Of a stretch of 64,000 nucleotides of DNA, positions 17,812 to 25,864 are shown piece after piece; within the stretch, counting starts at the first letter, position 1, and every line of letters begins with the position of its first letter. A program made the position numbers and the translations under genes. Below the pieces are notes generated by a model. That model saw only the letters and a program-made list of their open reading frames with translations. It was not told the origin of the DNA and searched no databases. The DNA is from Eubacteriaceae bacterium (GTDB lineage Bacteria > Bacillota > Clostridia > Peptostreptococcales > Anaerovoracaceae), in the NCBI GenBank assembly GCA_902362805.1, contig CABIXY010000003.1, positions 219,140-283,139 on the forward strand, read 5' to 3'.

Positions 17812-19443
17812 ATGGGAAAACATACGACAAAGTCCAGCCGATGCGAAGCCTCGGGGACTTTCAGCACTAATTCTGCCAATCGGCTCACAGAAGATCGCCG
17901 GGCAGAATGTTATATCTTATCACATGACATTGGAACCAGTTCGGACAAAGCTGTGCTGGTAGATTTTAAAGGTGACGTCATCGCCACCAGCAGCGAAGCC
18001 TATCCCACTCTCTATCCAAACCCGGCCTGGGTGGAACAGAAACCAGAGGACTACTGGCATGCTGTCACGGCTTCCAGCCGTGCTCTTTTGGAGAAGACGG
18101 GCATCGACCCGGCAGAAATCAAGGGTATCGTCTTCTCTACCCAGGCCCAGGGTGTGATTCCTGTGGATAAAGATGGCAATGTGCTGTATAATAATATTAC
18201 ATGGGTGGACGGTCGTGCACAGAAGCAGGCGGAATCCATCATGAAACATCTGGGCGGCAAAAAAGTCTTTTCTCTGGTGGCAGGCACACCTATCATGGGC
18301 AAGGACTGCATCGCAAAGATTATCTGGCTCAAAGAAGAGAGGCCGGAAATTTACGAAAAGACCCATTTGATTTTGGACGTCAATGGGTATCTTAAATATC
18401 AGTGCACGGGAAAGATGGTGGCGGAACTGTCAGGCGCGTCCTCCTACGGACTGGATCTGAAGACGAAGCAGTGGCTGTCCGTCATCAAGCTGACGGGTAT
18501 CGACATGGAAAAGCTGCCGCCCCTGGTCTGCAGTACCGATCTGGTCGGCGGACTGACTGATCAGGCAGCATGCGAAATGGGACTTCTGGCAGGTACGCCG
18601 GTATTCGGCGGCTGCGATGACGTACAGGCGGCAGCTGTCGGCTCCGGAATGTGCGGTGACGGCGATATCCACATCTATCTGGGCACATCTGCCTGGGTGG
18701 CGGCTACCAGCAAAACTGCCGACAAGTTCAGACATGGGGCGGCGGCTATTCAGAGTGCCGACAGGGAGATGAACCTGATTGCAGGCATCACGGAATCGGC
18801 GGGAGCCAATATTCAGTGGATCTGCGACCAGTTCTTTGCCCGCGAAAAAGAAGAATACGGCGAAAATATCTACAAGTATATGGATGATGTGGTGCAGAGT
18901 ATTCCTCCAGGCAGCGATCATCTGATCTGTACGCCGTGGATGTTAGGCGAGCGCTGCCCGGTTTCCACCACCACGACCAGAGCGACTCTCTTCAACATGA
19001 CCATGGTACATACTAGGGAACATTTGATGCGGTCGGTCTACGAGGGTATCGGCTATAACCTGAGATGGATTTTAGAAAATTACCAGGCCGACTATGGATT
19101 TGCCTGCGACAATTTCCGGATTATCGGCGGCGGTGCTTTAGACGACGGCTGGATGCAGATCATCGCGGATATCACTGGCAAAAGCTTTTCCATCGTGAAA
19201 GACCCCCGCAATGCAGGTGCTGTCGGTGCCGCCGTAGTGGCTTTGATCGGACTGGGAGAACTGTCCGGATTCAGTCATGCCAAGGATTTTGTACAGATAG
19301 ACAAGGTATATCACCCGGACAAAAACAACAAGGCGGTCTATGACCAGCTCTTCACAACTTACAAAGAGGTATACAAATCCTTGGAGCAAGCCTATAAATT
19401 TGCCAATGGAGAAAGGTTCAGGACGGAAGAAAATGGACAATAA
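17812..19443 (+). CDS. FGGY-family carbohydrate kinase
   Basis: A 543-residue sugar kinase of the FGGY family, xylulokinase-like. Residues 35-50 carry the phosphate-binding start (SHDIGTSSDKAVLVDF). GCDDVQAAAVGSG holds the likely catalytic Asp, and FRIIGGGALDDGWMQIIADITG is the second ATP motif. It would phosphorylate a ketose, polyol or aldonate to feed the aldolase downstream. About 30 extra polar residues precede the domain. It overlaps the next gene by 11 bases. Confidence 0.9.
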   Translation: MGKHTTKSSRCEASGTFSTNSANRLTEDRRAECYILSHDIGTSSDKAVLVDFKGDVIATSSEAYPTLYPNPAWVEQKPEDYWHAVTASSRALLEKTGIDPAEIKGIVFSTQAQGVIPVDKDGNVLYNNITWVDGRAQKQAESIMKHLGGKKVFSLVAGTPIMGKDCIAKIIWLKEERPEIYEKTHLILDVNGYLKYQCTGKMVAELSGASSYGLDLKTKQWLSVIKLTGIDMEKLPPLVCSTDLVGGLTDQAACEMGLLAGTPVFGGCDDVQAAAVGSGMCGDGDIHIYLGTSAWVAATSKTADKFRHGAAAIQSADREMNLIAGITESAGANIQWICDQFFAREKEEYGENIYKYMDDVVQSIPPGSDHLICTPWMLGERCPVSTTTTRATLFNMTMVHTREHLMRSVYEGIGYNLRWILENYQADYGFACDNFRIIGGGALDDGWMQIIADITGKSFSIVKDPRNAGAVGAAVVALIGLGELSGFSHAKDFVQIDKVYHPDKNNKAVYDQLFTTYKEVYKSLEQAYKFANGERFRTEENGQ

Positions 19444-20071
19444 TATATATGAAATCATAGAAAAATACGCTGGCGAGCTGGCAGCCATGGAAAGCTATGA
19501 CTGCAATACTTGGAAGCTTCTGGTAAAGCTTGGCGGCAGCTGTTATGAGACGATAGATGGTGCAGACTTTGCTGCCCTAACGCAGGATGATATCGGGACT
19601 GCCTGTGGGGAGGACAGCGTTCATCCTATCGAAAGGCAGATTTTGCAGGCAGACAACGGAATCAACGCTTTGGTCTTGTCAAGAACGCCTTACTGCCTGC
19701 AGGCGGCAAAACAGGGAAGACCGCTGACGGCGACCTTGGATGATATGGCGCAGATCGTAGGCTACCAGGTACAGACTGTATCCTATGAGAAGGAGGCTGT
19801 GGACACGGCTTTGAAAAAAGCGACAGGCTGCTTTATCAAGGAAAAGGATCACGCAAAGAAGGGCTTCACCATCACTACGGGACGAAATCTGTACGAAGCT
19901 GTCGTGGCGTTGACCGTTTTGGAAAAGTCTGCGGAGGTCAATTTGAAAGCCAAAGCGCTGGGTGGGGCGAAGCCGCTGCCGAAAATTGAAGCAGACCTGA
20001 TGCGGATGATCTATAAGAAAAAATATTCTGTGGCAGAGCAGGAAGTGAAGTCCAAGGAGGGCGATGCATAA
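19433..20071 (+). CDS. Class II aldolase homologue lacking the zinc and catalytic residues
   Basis: A 212-residue protein that follows the class II (fuculose-phosphate type) aldolase layout, with PTPYCLQAAKQGRPLTATLDDM-like text in the middle and LYEAVVALTVLEKSAEVNLKAKALG at the end. Where active aldolases have H-x-H it reads LVLSRTPYC, the later (N/A)HG histidine is absent, and the catalytic Glu motif SE-x4-H is DSVHPIER. It is therefore probably catalytically dead and may be a structural or regulatory partner of the fusion enzyme encoded immediately after it (stop and start adjacent). ATG 19433 lies inside the kinase end, after GACGGAAGA. Confidence 0.65.
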   Translation: MDNNIYEIIEKYAGELAAMESYDCNTWKLLVKLGGSCYETIDGADFAALTQDDIGTACGEDSVHPIERQILQADNGINALVLSRTPYCLQAAKQGRPLTATLDDMAQIVGYQVQTVSYEKEAVDTALKKATGCFIKEKDHAKKGFTITTGRNLYEAVVALTVLEKSAEVNLKAKALGGAKPLPKIEADLMRMIYKKKYSVAEQEVKSKEGDA

Positions 20072-22021
20072 ATGAACGAAATGGAAATTAGAGAAAAACT
20101 GGTGGACTATGGAAAGCGGCTGGTTGCGGCGGGACTGGTGCAGGGCACCTGGGGAAATCTCTCTATGCGGCTGGACGAAGGCCACATGTTGGTCACGCCT
20201 TCGGGTCTTGACTACAACAGGCTGACTCCTGAGGATATGGTGAAGGTGGATGTGACTACTCTCGACTACGAAGGCGAGCAAAAACCGACTTCTGAAAAAG
20301 GACTTCACGCAGAGATTTACAGGCGCAGACCGGAAGCGGGGGCGGTAATCCACACCCACTCCAAATATGCTTCCGTCTTTGCAGCGGCCAGGCGGGCTGT
20401 GCCCGTAGAGCGGCCTGATTTGAAAAAAGTCTTCGGCGGTCAGATCGCAGTAGGCAAGTACGGCCTTCCCGGTACAAAGACCTTGTGGAAGCACACCATC
20501 GAGGCCCTGGGCAACAACCAAGGGTGCATCATGGCTGCCCACGGCATGATCTGCTGCGGCAGGACCATGGAGGATGCATATGACCATTGTCTGAAGTTGG
20601 AGGAGTGCTGCAGGCAATATGTCGAAGACGGCAATGAAAGGGATGAAGAGAAGATGGATATCAAAGAAGTTTTGGTCAGGCAGAGAGCTTTTTTCAATGA
20701 GGGTGTAACGAAGGATCTGGCTTACAGGAGGCGCGGTCTTTTAAAGCTGCGGGCGGCGGTCAAACATCACGAGGACGAGATCTTTGACGCGTTATATCGC
20801 GACTTGGGGAAATCCACCTACGAGAGCTATGAGACGGAGGTAGGGCTGGTATACAGCGAGATTACCTATATGCTGAAACACTTGGACAGATTGGCAAAGC
20901 CAAAACGTGTGGCGACACCGCTTGCCAACTTTCCGTCAAAGAGTGTAATCTTCAGAGAGCCTTTCGGTTCAGTGCTGATTATGTCGCCATGGAATTATCC
21001 TTTCCAGCTGGCTATGGTGCCTTTGATCGGTGCTCTGGCAGCGGGAAACTGCGCTGTGGTGAAACCGTCAAATTATTCGCCGGCCGTTTCTGATGTCATC
21101 GCCAAAATCATCAGCGAGACCTTCAGCGAAGCTTATGTTCACGTTGTGACCGGAGGACGGGAGGCAAATCAAAATCTTCTGTCGCAGAAGTTCGATTACA
21201 TCTTTTTTACTGGCGGAAAAGTCGTGGGAAGACAGGTCATGGAATCAGCGGCAAAGCATCTGACGCCTGTTACTTTGGAACTGGGCGGCAAGAGCCCGTG
21301 CATCGTCGACGAGAGTGCCAACATCGCTCTGACAGCCAGAAGGATCGTCTGGGGAAAATTCCTCAACTGCGGACAGACTTGTGTCGCGCCGGATTATATC
21401 TTGGTGCATAAATCCGTGAAAAGCAAACTGCTGACAGCGCTGGTGAAAAACATCGAAGCGCTTTACGGCGAGGATCCTATCAACAGCAAGGACTACTCGC
21501 AGATTATCAATGAGAAGCACTTTGACCGTCTATCCTCTTTGATCGAAGGCGAAGATCTCTATTACAGCGGCGGATTGGACAGAGCGCGCCTGAAGATGGG
21601 ACCGATCATCATTGAAGATGCTTCGTGGGAAAGCAAGTCCATGGCTGAGGAAATTTTTGGACCGATTTTACCGATCATCGAGTTCGACGATTTGCGCAGA
21701 GTGAAGAAGGAAATCGAAGGAAGACCAAAGCCGCTGGCTCTCTATCTGTTTACAAGATCAAAGGCTTCCATCAAATACGTTACGAAAAATATTTCCTTCG
21801 GCGGCGGCTGCATCAACGATACCGTCATGCATCTGGCTACGTCCAACATGCCTTTTGGCGGCGTGGGAGACAGCGGTATGGGAAATTATCACGGCAGCTA
21901 CAGCTTCAGAACGTTTACTCACGAAAAGAGTGTATTACACAAGAGCAATCTGATTGACGTACCGCTTAGGTATCCGCCTTATGGCAGAGATACCAAGTGG
22001 CTGAGAATATTTTTAAAATAA
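20072..22021 (+). CDS. Class II aldolase-aldehyde dehydrogenase fusion
   Basis: A 649-residue bifunctional protein. Residues 1-195 are a class II aldolase with all catalytic residues in fuculose-phosphate aldolase register: Glu75, His94 and His96 (HTH), His157 (AAHG). Residues 205-645 are an NAD(P)-dependent aldehyde dehydrogenase with WNYPFQLAMVPL, Glu403 (LELGGKSP) and nucleophile Cys437 (NCGQTC), resembling short class 3-like enzymes. The frame is continuous through the linker near residue 195. The aldehyde released by retro-aldol cleavage could pass directly to the dehydrogenase. It is the last enzyme of the operon that starts at gtrA. Confidence 0.88.
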   Translation: MNEMEIREKLVDYGKRLVAAGLVQGTWGNLSMRLDEGHMLVTPSGLDYNRLTPEDMVKVDVTTLDYEGEQKPTSEKGLHAEIYRRRPEAGAVIHTHSKYASVFAAARRAVPVERPDLKKVFGGQIAVGKYGLPGTKTLWKHTIEALGNNQGCIMAAHGMICCGRTMEDAYDHCLKLEECCRQYVEDGNERDEEKMDIKEVLVRQRAFFNEGVTKDLAYRRRGLLKLRAAVKHHEDEIFDALYRDLGKSTYESYETEVGLVYSEITYMLKHLDRLAKPKRVATPLANFPSKSVIFREPFGSVLIMSPWNYPFQLAMVPLIGALAAGNCAVVKPSNYSPAVSDVIAKIISETFSEAYVHVVTGGREANQNLLSQKFDYIFFTGGKVVGRQVMESAAKHLTPVTLELGGKSPCIVDESANIALTARRIVWGKFLNCGQTCVAPDYILVHKSVKSKLLTALVKNIEALYGEDPINSKDYSQIINEKHFDRLSSLIEGEDLYYSGGLDRARLKMGPIIIEDASWESKSMAEEIFGPILPIIEFDDLRRVKKEIEGRPKPLALYLFTRSKASIKYVTKNISFGGGCINDTVMHLATSNMPFGGVGDSGMGNYHGSYSFRTFTHEKSVLHKSNLIDVPLRYPPYGRDTKWLRIFLK

Positions 22022-22033
22022 GGGCGGGGGATT

Positions 22034-22777
22034 ATGACAGACGACAAAAATATAGACAAGAGATATGCGGTGCTTATCGATGCGGATAACATCGCTGGAA
22101 AATACATCAAAACCATCATGGATGAGGTTTCTAATTACGGTACAGCTACCTATCGGAGAATTTACGGAGACTGGACCAGTCCTAACCTGGAGGGGTGGAA
22201 GAAATACCTGCTGGAAAACTCCATCATTCCTGTTCAGCAGTACGGTTATACTACGGGTAAAAATTCTACCGATGCGGCAATGATTATCGACGCCATGGAC
22301 ATTCTCTATTCGGGGAACATCGACGGATTCTGCCTGGTCACCAGCGACAGTGATTTCACCAGGCTGGCGGCGAGACTGCGGGAATCGGGCATGGATGTCA
22401 TCGGCATGGGAGAGCAGAAGACCCCGAGGGCCTTTATCGCTGCCTGCAACAAGTTCAAATATCTGGACCTGATTTATTCAGAGAAGAGAGAGGTGGCAGA
22501 AGCGGCAAAGAAGCGGGAAAAAGAGGCCAGTGTCCTCAGCAGCTTGGACGAACTGAAAGAAACCATCGTAGATCTGATGGAGGAGAATTCCGACGAGGAT
22601 GGCTGGATGTTCACCGGCAATCTGGGCAACATCCTCTCCAAGCGGTATCCGGATTTTGATGTGAGAAATTTTGGCTATACCAAATTGACCCCGTTCCTGC
22701 GTTCGCTGGATCTCTTTGAGGTCAAAGCCCATAAAGTAGGGAACAATAATAAATTAATTTATATTAGGAAAAAGTAG
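22034..22777 (+). CDS. NYN-domain protein with C-terminal LOTUS/OST-HTH-like domain
   Basis: A 247-residue protein. Residues 1-150 are a NYN/LabA-type PIN-like nuclease domain with the acidic cluster AVLIDADNIAGK, NSTDAAMIIDAMD and LVTSDSDFTRLA. Residues 165-245 fit an OST-HTH/LOTUS domain (VDLMEEN, NLGNILSKRYPDFDVRNFGYTKLTPFLRS). Such pairs are thought to bind and cut RNA; the target is unknown. GGCGGGGG precedes ATG 22034. It lies 12 bases after the fusion gene and 4 before the glutaminase gene, so it is probably cotranscribed. Confidence 0.88.
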   Translation: MTDDKNIDKRYAVLIDADNIAGKYIKTIMDEVSNYGTATYRRIYGDWTSPNLEGWKKYLLENSIIPVQQYGYTTGKNSTDAAMIIDAMDILYSGNIDGFCLVTSDSDFTRLAARLRESGMDVIGMGEQKTPRAFIAACNKFKYLDLIYSEKREVAEAAKKREKEASVLSSLDELKETIVDLMEENSDEDGWMFTGNLGNILSKRYPDFDVRNFGYTKLTPFLRSLDLFEVKAHKVGNNNKLIYIRKK

Positions 22778-22781
22778 GCTT

Positions 22782-23693
22782 ATGAATGAAACACTAAAAC
22801 GGATATTGGAGAATTGCAGAAGGTATACCTTGAATGGCCACGTAGCCGATTATATACCGGAGCTGGCAAAGGCCAACAGAGAAGAAATCGGTATTTTTGT
22901 TGCCACGGCGGAAGGCGATTATTGTGCAGGTGACTGGGACAAACCCTTCACCATCCAGAGTATTGTAAAGCCCATTTTCCTGATGCTGGCGGCAATTGAC
23001 AACGGCATCGACTTTGTCAAGGATCATGTGGGCGTGGAAGCCACAGGGAAACCCTTCAACGCCATCGACTATGCGGAACCTCTTTTGCTGAAGGAGCACA
23101 TCAATCCTATGGTCAACATCGGCGCGATCGCAGTCTGCGGACTGGTGAAAGCTTCGAGTAATGAGGAGCGTTTCCGGCGTCTTTTGGATTTTACAAAGAA
23201 GATTACTGGCAACCCTTTGCTGGAAATAGACAAGGAAGTCTATGAGTCGGAGAAAAAGACGGGCAACAAGAATCGAGCGCTGGCTTATCTGCTGAAAAAC
23301 TCCGGTATGATCTACGGCAGCGTAGAGGAATTGCTGGACGTTTACTTTGCCATGTGTTCGGTCAAAGTGACCTGTAAGGATTTGGCCAATATGGGACTCC
23401 TGCTGGCGAACCGAGGCGTGGACTTGTGTGGGGAGCGGATCATACCGCGGGAGGATGCAGTCTTTCTCAACGCAGTGCTGACCACCAGCGGTATGTACGA
23501 CGGCTCAGGAGAGTTCGCTACCACGGTGGGAATACCGGCCAAAAGCGGTGTAGGCGGCGGCATCATGGCGGACTGCCCGGGCAGAATGGGCATCGGCATC
23601 TATTCGCCGGGCCTCGACAAGAAGGGCAACAGTGTAGCCGGCATCAAAATGCTGGAAAAACTGAGCGAGGAACTGGAGTTGAGTATTTTTTAA
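22782..23693 (+). CDS. glsA: Glutaminase
   Basis: A 303-residue serine-type glutaminase converting glutamine to glutamate and ammonia. The beta-lactamase-like fold residues Ser60 and Lys63 lie in TIQSIVKP. HINPMVNIGAIA, the GTGNKNRALAYLLKNSG-like segment and the C-terminal AKSGVGGGIMADCPGRMGIG are family hallmarks, and the length is normal. It is the final gene of the transcript, followed by terminator 23725-23769. It fits an amino-acid-fermenting lifestyle; a link to the upstream catabolic genes is not evident. Confidence 0.94.
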   Translation: MNETLKRILENCRRYTLNGHVADYIPELAKANREEIGIFVATAEGDYCAGDWDKPFTIQSIVKPIFLMLAAIDNGIDFVKDHVGVEATGKPFNAIDYAEPLLLKEHINPMVNIGAIAVCGLVKASSNEERFRRLLDFTKKITGNPLLEIDKEVYESEKKTGNKNRALAYLLKNSGMIYGSVEELLDVYFAMCSVKVTCKDLANMGLLLANRGVDLCGERIIPREDAVFLNAVLTTSGMYDGSGEFATTVGIPAKSGVGGGIMADCPGRMGIGIYSPGLDKKGNSVAGIKMLEKLSEELELSIF

Positions 23694-23724
23694 ATGGTAT
23701 AGATGGAGTTGCTGAAGTAACAAA

Positions 23725-23769
23725 GAAACGGCGTAAAGTATTGACTTTTTGATTGCTTTACGCCGTTTC
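23725..23769 (+). terminator. Terminator after glutaminase
   Basis: GAAACGGCGTAAAG (23725-23738) pairs perfectly with 23756-23769 around a 17-base loop. Confidence 0.8.
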
Positions 23770-23832
23770 AACTGATTCATGGAGGGGGATTGGATTCGTT
23801 TATGTAGCCCTCAAGCGATAGTTCCGTCCATT

Positions 23833-24388
23833 TTACTTTTGACGGCTTTCTTTTATTGCATGAGCAATTTTTTGTTTATGACGTTTTATTAACGCGTTTA
23901 CTTCTGCATCATTTAGATTTAACATTTCTTGTGCCTTTTTAGCGTAATCAATAAATGTTTGCCTCTCAATATTGTAGGAATAGATACTATAAAGATTTTT
24001 GGCAGATATATGTTTGCCGTTGGATGATACCCAGTTACTACGCCCAATGGTACGTGCTTTCCGACGCATTCTATAATAATATTTTGTAATGGCACGTGGT
24101 CGTATTTTTATATTCTTACCGTCGAATAGAAAACCAAGGTAGTTTATACTAGATGACATATCGTCTTGATAAGTGTAGATTGTATTGTTTTTATATCGGT
24201 ATTTTGTTCATATGGCAAGGCAATAATAAAGTCATCAGAATAGCGCATGTAAATACCTTGTTTATTTGCCACATAATGTCACTATGATGCTTTACAAATT
24301 CCATACATGCTTGGCAAATATTATTTGAATTACAGCTTTGGCAAAGCATAGGTTGTTGACATTGATTATATTGTTTTTGAGTTCTCAT
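23833..24388 (-). pseudogene. Reverse transcriptase remnant, frameshifted
   Basis: Three frames must be joined on the minus strand. From ATG 24388 (GAGGTG before it) comes a Cys4 knuckle, MLCQSCNSNNICQACMEF. Near 24245 another frame carries the RT catalytic motif GIYMRYSDDFIIALP (YxDD). From about 24180 a third frame reads SINYLGFLFDGKNIKIRP and KYYYRMRRKARTI, a reverse transcriptase thumb, ending at 23833. The palm N-terminus is missing and the spacing from YSDD to LGF is short, so deletions as well as frameshifts are likely. It resembles free-standing (Abi/UG/DRT-like) reverse transcriptases; the subtype cannot be fixed by eye. Confidence 0.7.
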
Positions 24389-24480
24389 AATCACCTCTAA
24401 AATGCATCTGATAGTATTCCGTGCTATAATTACACTGGAAAGGAGCATCATGTTTAACGAACCTAACCTGGAATTGGTGG

Positions 24481-24506
24481 TTCTATGCGTAACGTTACTC
24501 ATAGAA
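24481..24506. repeat. 26-bp near-perfect palindrome upstream of the RT remnant
   Basis: TTCTATGCGTAAC is followed directly by GTTACTCATAGAA, with one mismatch. The gap 24389-24680 has no credible gene and contains this palindrome and the next inverted repeat. Confidence 0.7.
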
Positions 24507-24561
24507 ACATCAATTCGGCCAGATTTGACAGAAATGCCCCGCCCGTCCTGAAGCGGGTGCA

Positions 24562-24609
24562 TTCTAGTTACTAGATTCGTTATCATTGAACTGAATCTAG
24601 TAACTAGAA
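24562..24609. repeat. 17-bp perfect inverted repeat
   Basis: TTCTAGTTACTAGATTC (24562-24578) and its exact reverse complement (24593-24609) enclose 14 bases. No T-run follows, so it is not a typical terminator. It may be an end of the element that carried the reverse transcriptase or part of a structured RNA. Confidence 0.75.
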
Positions 24610-24687
24610 CTGTAATAGCTTGCGCAGTTTGATCCAAAAGAAAGAAGGAGATGCTTCTGCTGCACAGCCATTAGGGAGACTAGCTCG

Positions 24688-24990
24688 CCATGTTTGGGTT
24701 CTGTATCCCTAGGTGCCTTGCGAGAGAAGCGGATTTTGAAGGCGTTTCTGCCATGTTTGGACAAAATAAGCAGATAGAATTGCGCCACTCCCTTTGCAAA
24801 ACTGGGCAAAATCTAGTGATTTTACAAAAAACTTCCAAATAGGTGCAAGTGACACTCCGGAAACCGAAGAAACATGGCACTTTTATACTCAGGTTTGATG
24901 ATTCGTGCACGTGGCAGACTTGAATTCGGGAGAACATGGCGCAAAGAATCGATTTCCGCAAGTGGCAGGCTGTATTCCCGGAGAACATGG
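24688..24990. repeat. Structured non-coding element, locus 2 (word AACATGG)
   Basis: CCATGTT at 24688-24694 and 24751-24757, core GCGCCACTCCCTTTGCAAA at 24782-24800, then AACATGG at 24871-24877, 24933-24939 and 24984-24990. Spacings are 63, 31, 62 and 51 bases, matching locus 1 (401-720) although the repeated word differs. The last two words end imperfect repeats beginning GTGGCAG at 24911 and 24962. No credible gene is present. Confidence 0.6.
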
Positions 24991-25019
24991 CGCGGCGGGT
25001 TCCTACCTCGAGCTTAAGA

Positions 25020-25056
25020 GACGGATGAATACTATTTATTGTTTTCATCCGTCTTT
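25020..25056. terminator. Hairpin terminator downstream of the Crp/Fnr gene
   Basis: GACGGATGAA (25020-25029) pairs with TTCATCCGTC (25044-25053), followed by TTTT on the plus strand. Confidence 0.7.
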
Positions 25057-25074
25057 TCCTATTCACATTTTCTA

Positions 25075-25725
25075 TCATTGGCAGAGCCGAAACCGTCTCC
25101 GCTGAGAATCCACCAGTCCGTCCTGCTTCAGCAGGCGAATTTCCCGCATCATGGCCGATCTGTCCACTGCCAGATATTCACTCAAATCTCCCAGTGTAAA
25201 GGGGATTTCAAAATATTCGCCGTCCTTGGCGCCGCATGCGGTCTGGGCATACCGGAGATAGGCCAGCAGCTTTTTTCTGGTAGTGTGCTGGTTAAGGATG
25301 GTGATATGCAGGGACAGCTCCTGGGATTTCTGCGCCGTCATGAGAAAAAGATTGCTGATCAGCTGCGAATGGTGCTGGCAGGACCTCTCGCAAGGGGTGA
25401 TGATGTGCTGATAGCTGATAAAGACCGCATTACAGTCGGTTTCTGCAGTGACGATGTATTCGTAGTCCTCTAAAGGGAGGGAAAAAACGTCGCCAAAGAG
25501 GTCATCCTTGGCATAGTTCTCCAAAAGGCTGGTATCGCCGTTTTCATCGATGTAATAAAGCCGTGCGCGGCCGGACAACAGAATTCCCACCTTTTCCAAC
25601 TGATCCGAATATGCCAATATCGTCTCACCAGCTTGGTAAGACTTGAATTGAGGCTCGAAACAAACGATCATTTTTTGAATGGATTCTGAGGATATGTTGT
25701 CTGTAAAATACCTTTTTTTCATCAT
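25075..25725 (-). CDS. Crp/Fnr-family transcriptional regulator
   Basis: A 216-residue regulator. An N-terminal cyclic-nucleotide-like beta-barrel occupies residues 15-120 (YQAGETILAYSDQLEKVGILLSG region), then a dimer helix and a C-terminal winged HTH (FTLGDLSEYLAVDRSAMMREIRLLKQDGLV). There is no N-terminal Cys cluster of FNR type, though Cys residues occur around ITPCERSCQHH (about residue 115), so redox or haem sensing is possible but unproven. It is divergent from the acyl-CoA dehydrogenase fusion and likely controls it through the TTGTTG-N6-CCACAA site. Confidence 0.9.
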   Translation of the reverse strand: MMKKRYFTDNISSESIQKMIVCFEPQFKSYQAGETILAYSDQLEKVGILLSGRARLYYIDENGDTSLLENYAKDDLFGDVFSLPLEDYEYIVTAETDCNAVFISYQHIITPCERSCQHHSQLISNLFLMTAQKSQELSLHITILNQHTTRKKLLAYLRYAQTACGAKDGEYFEIPFTLGDLSEYLAVDRSAMMREIRLLKQDGLVDSQRRRFRLCQ

Positions 25726-25768
25726 TGCCTCCTGTAATTTTTTTCTTTATGATAATTTTATCACAAAA

Positions 25769-25812
25769 TTGTTGCATTTACCACAACTTCATAATTTTCA
25801 GAGAAGTATAAT
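25769..25812 (+). promoter_or_regulatory. Promoter of the dehydrogenase-fprA operon with Crp/Fnr-like operator
   Basis: TTGTTG-CATTTA-CCACAA (25769-25786) is an imperfect palindrome of Crp/Fnr type. TATAAT lies at 25807-25812 with no good -35. If transcription starts about 7 bases after the -10, the operator is centred near -41.5, the classic class II activator position. GATAATTTTATC at 25751-25762 is a second small inverted repeat. Confidence 0.6.
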
Positions 25813-25864
25813 ACATATATAAAGAAGAACGAATAAGCAGTCGTTATAAACAGGAGGTAGAGGT

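Noticed and set aside
20072..22021. Two separate genes (aldolase and dehydrogenase)
   Set aside because: The frame is continuous with no stop, and there is no ribosome site before the internal ATG at 20653.
24680..25078. 132-codon minus-strand ORF across the locus 2 repeat
   Set aside because: It runs through the repeated words, lacks a ribosome site and reads as Cys/Ser/Arg filler; the repeats explain the openness.
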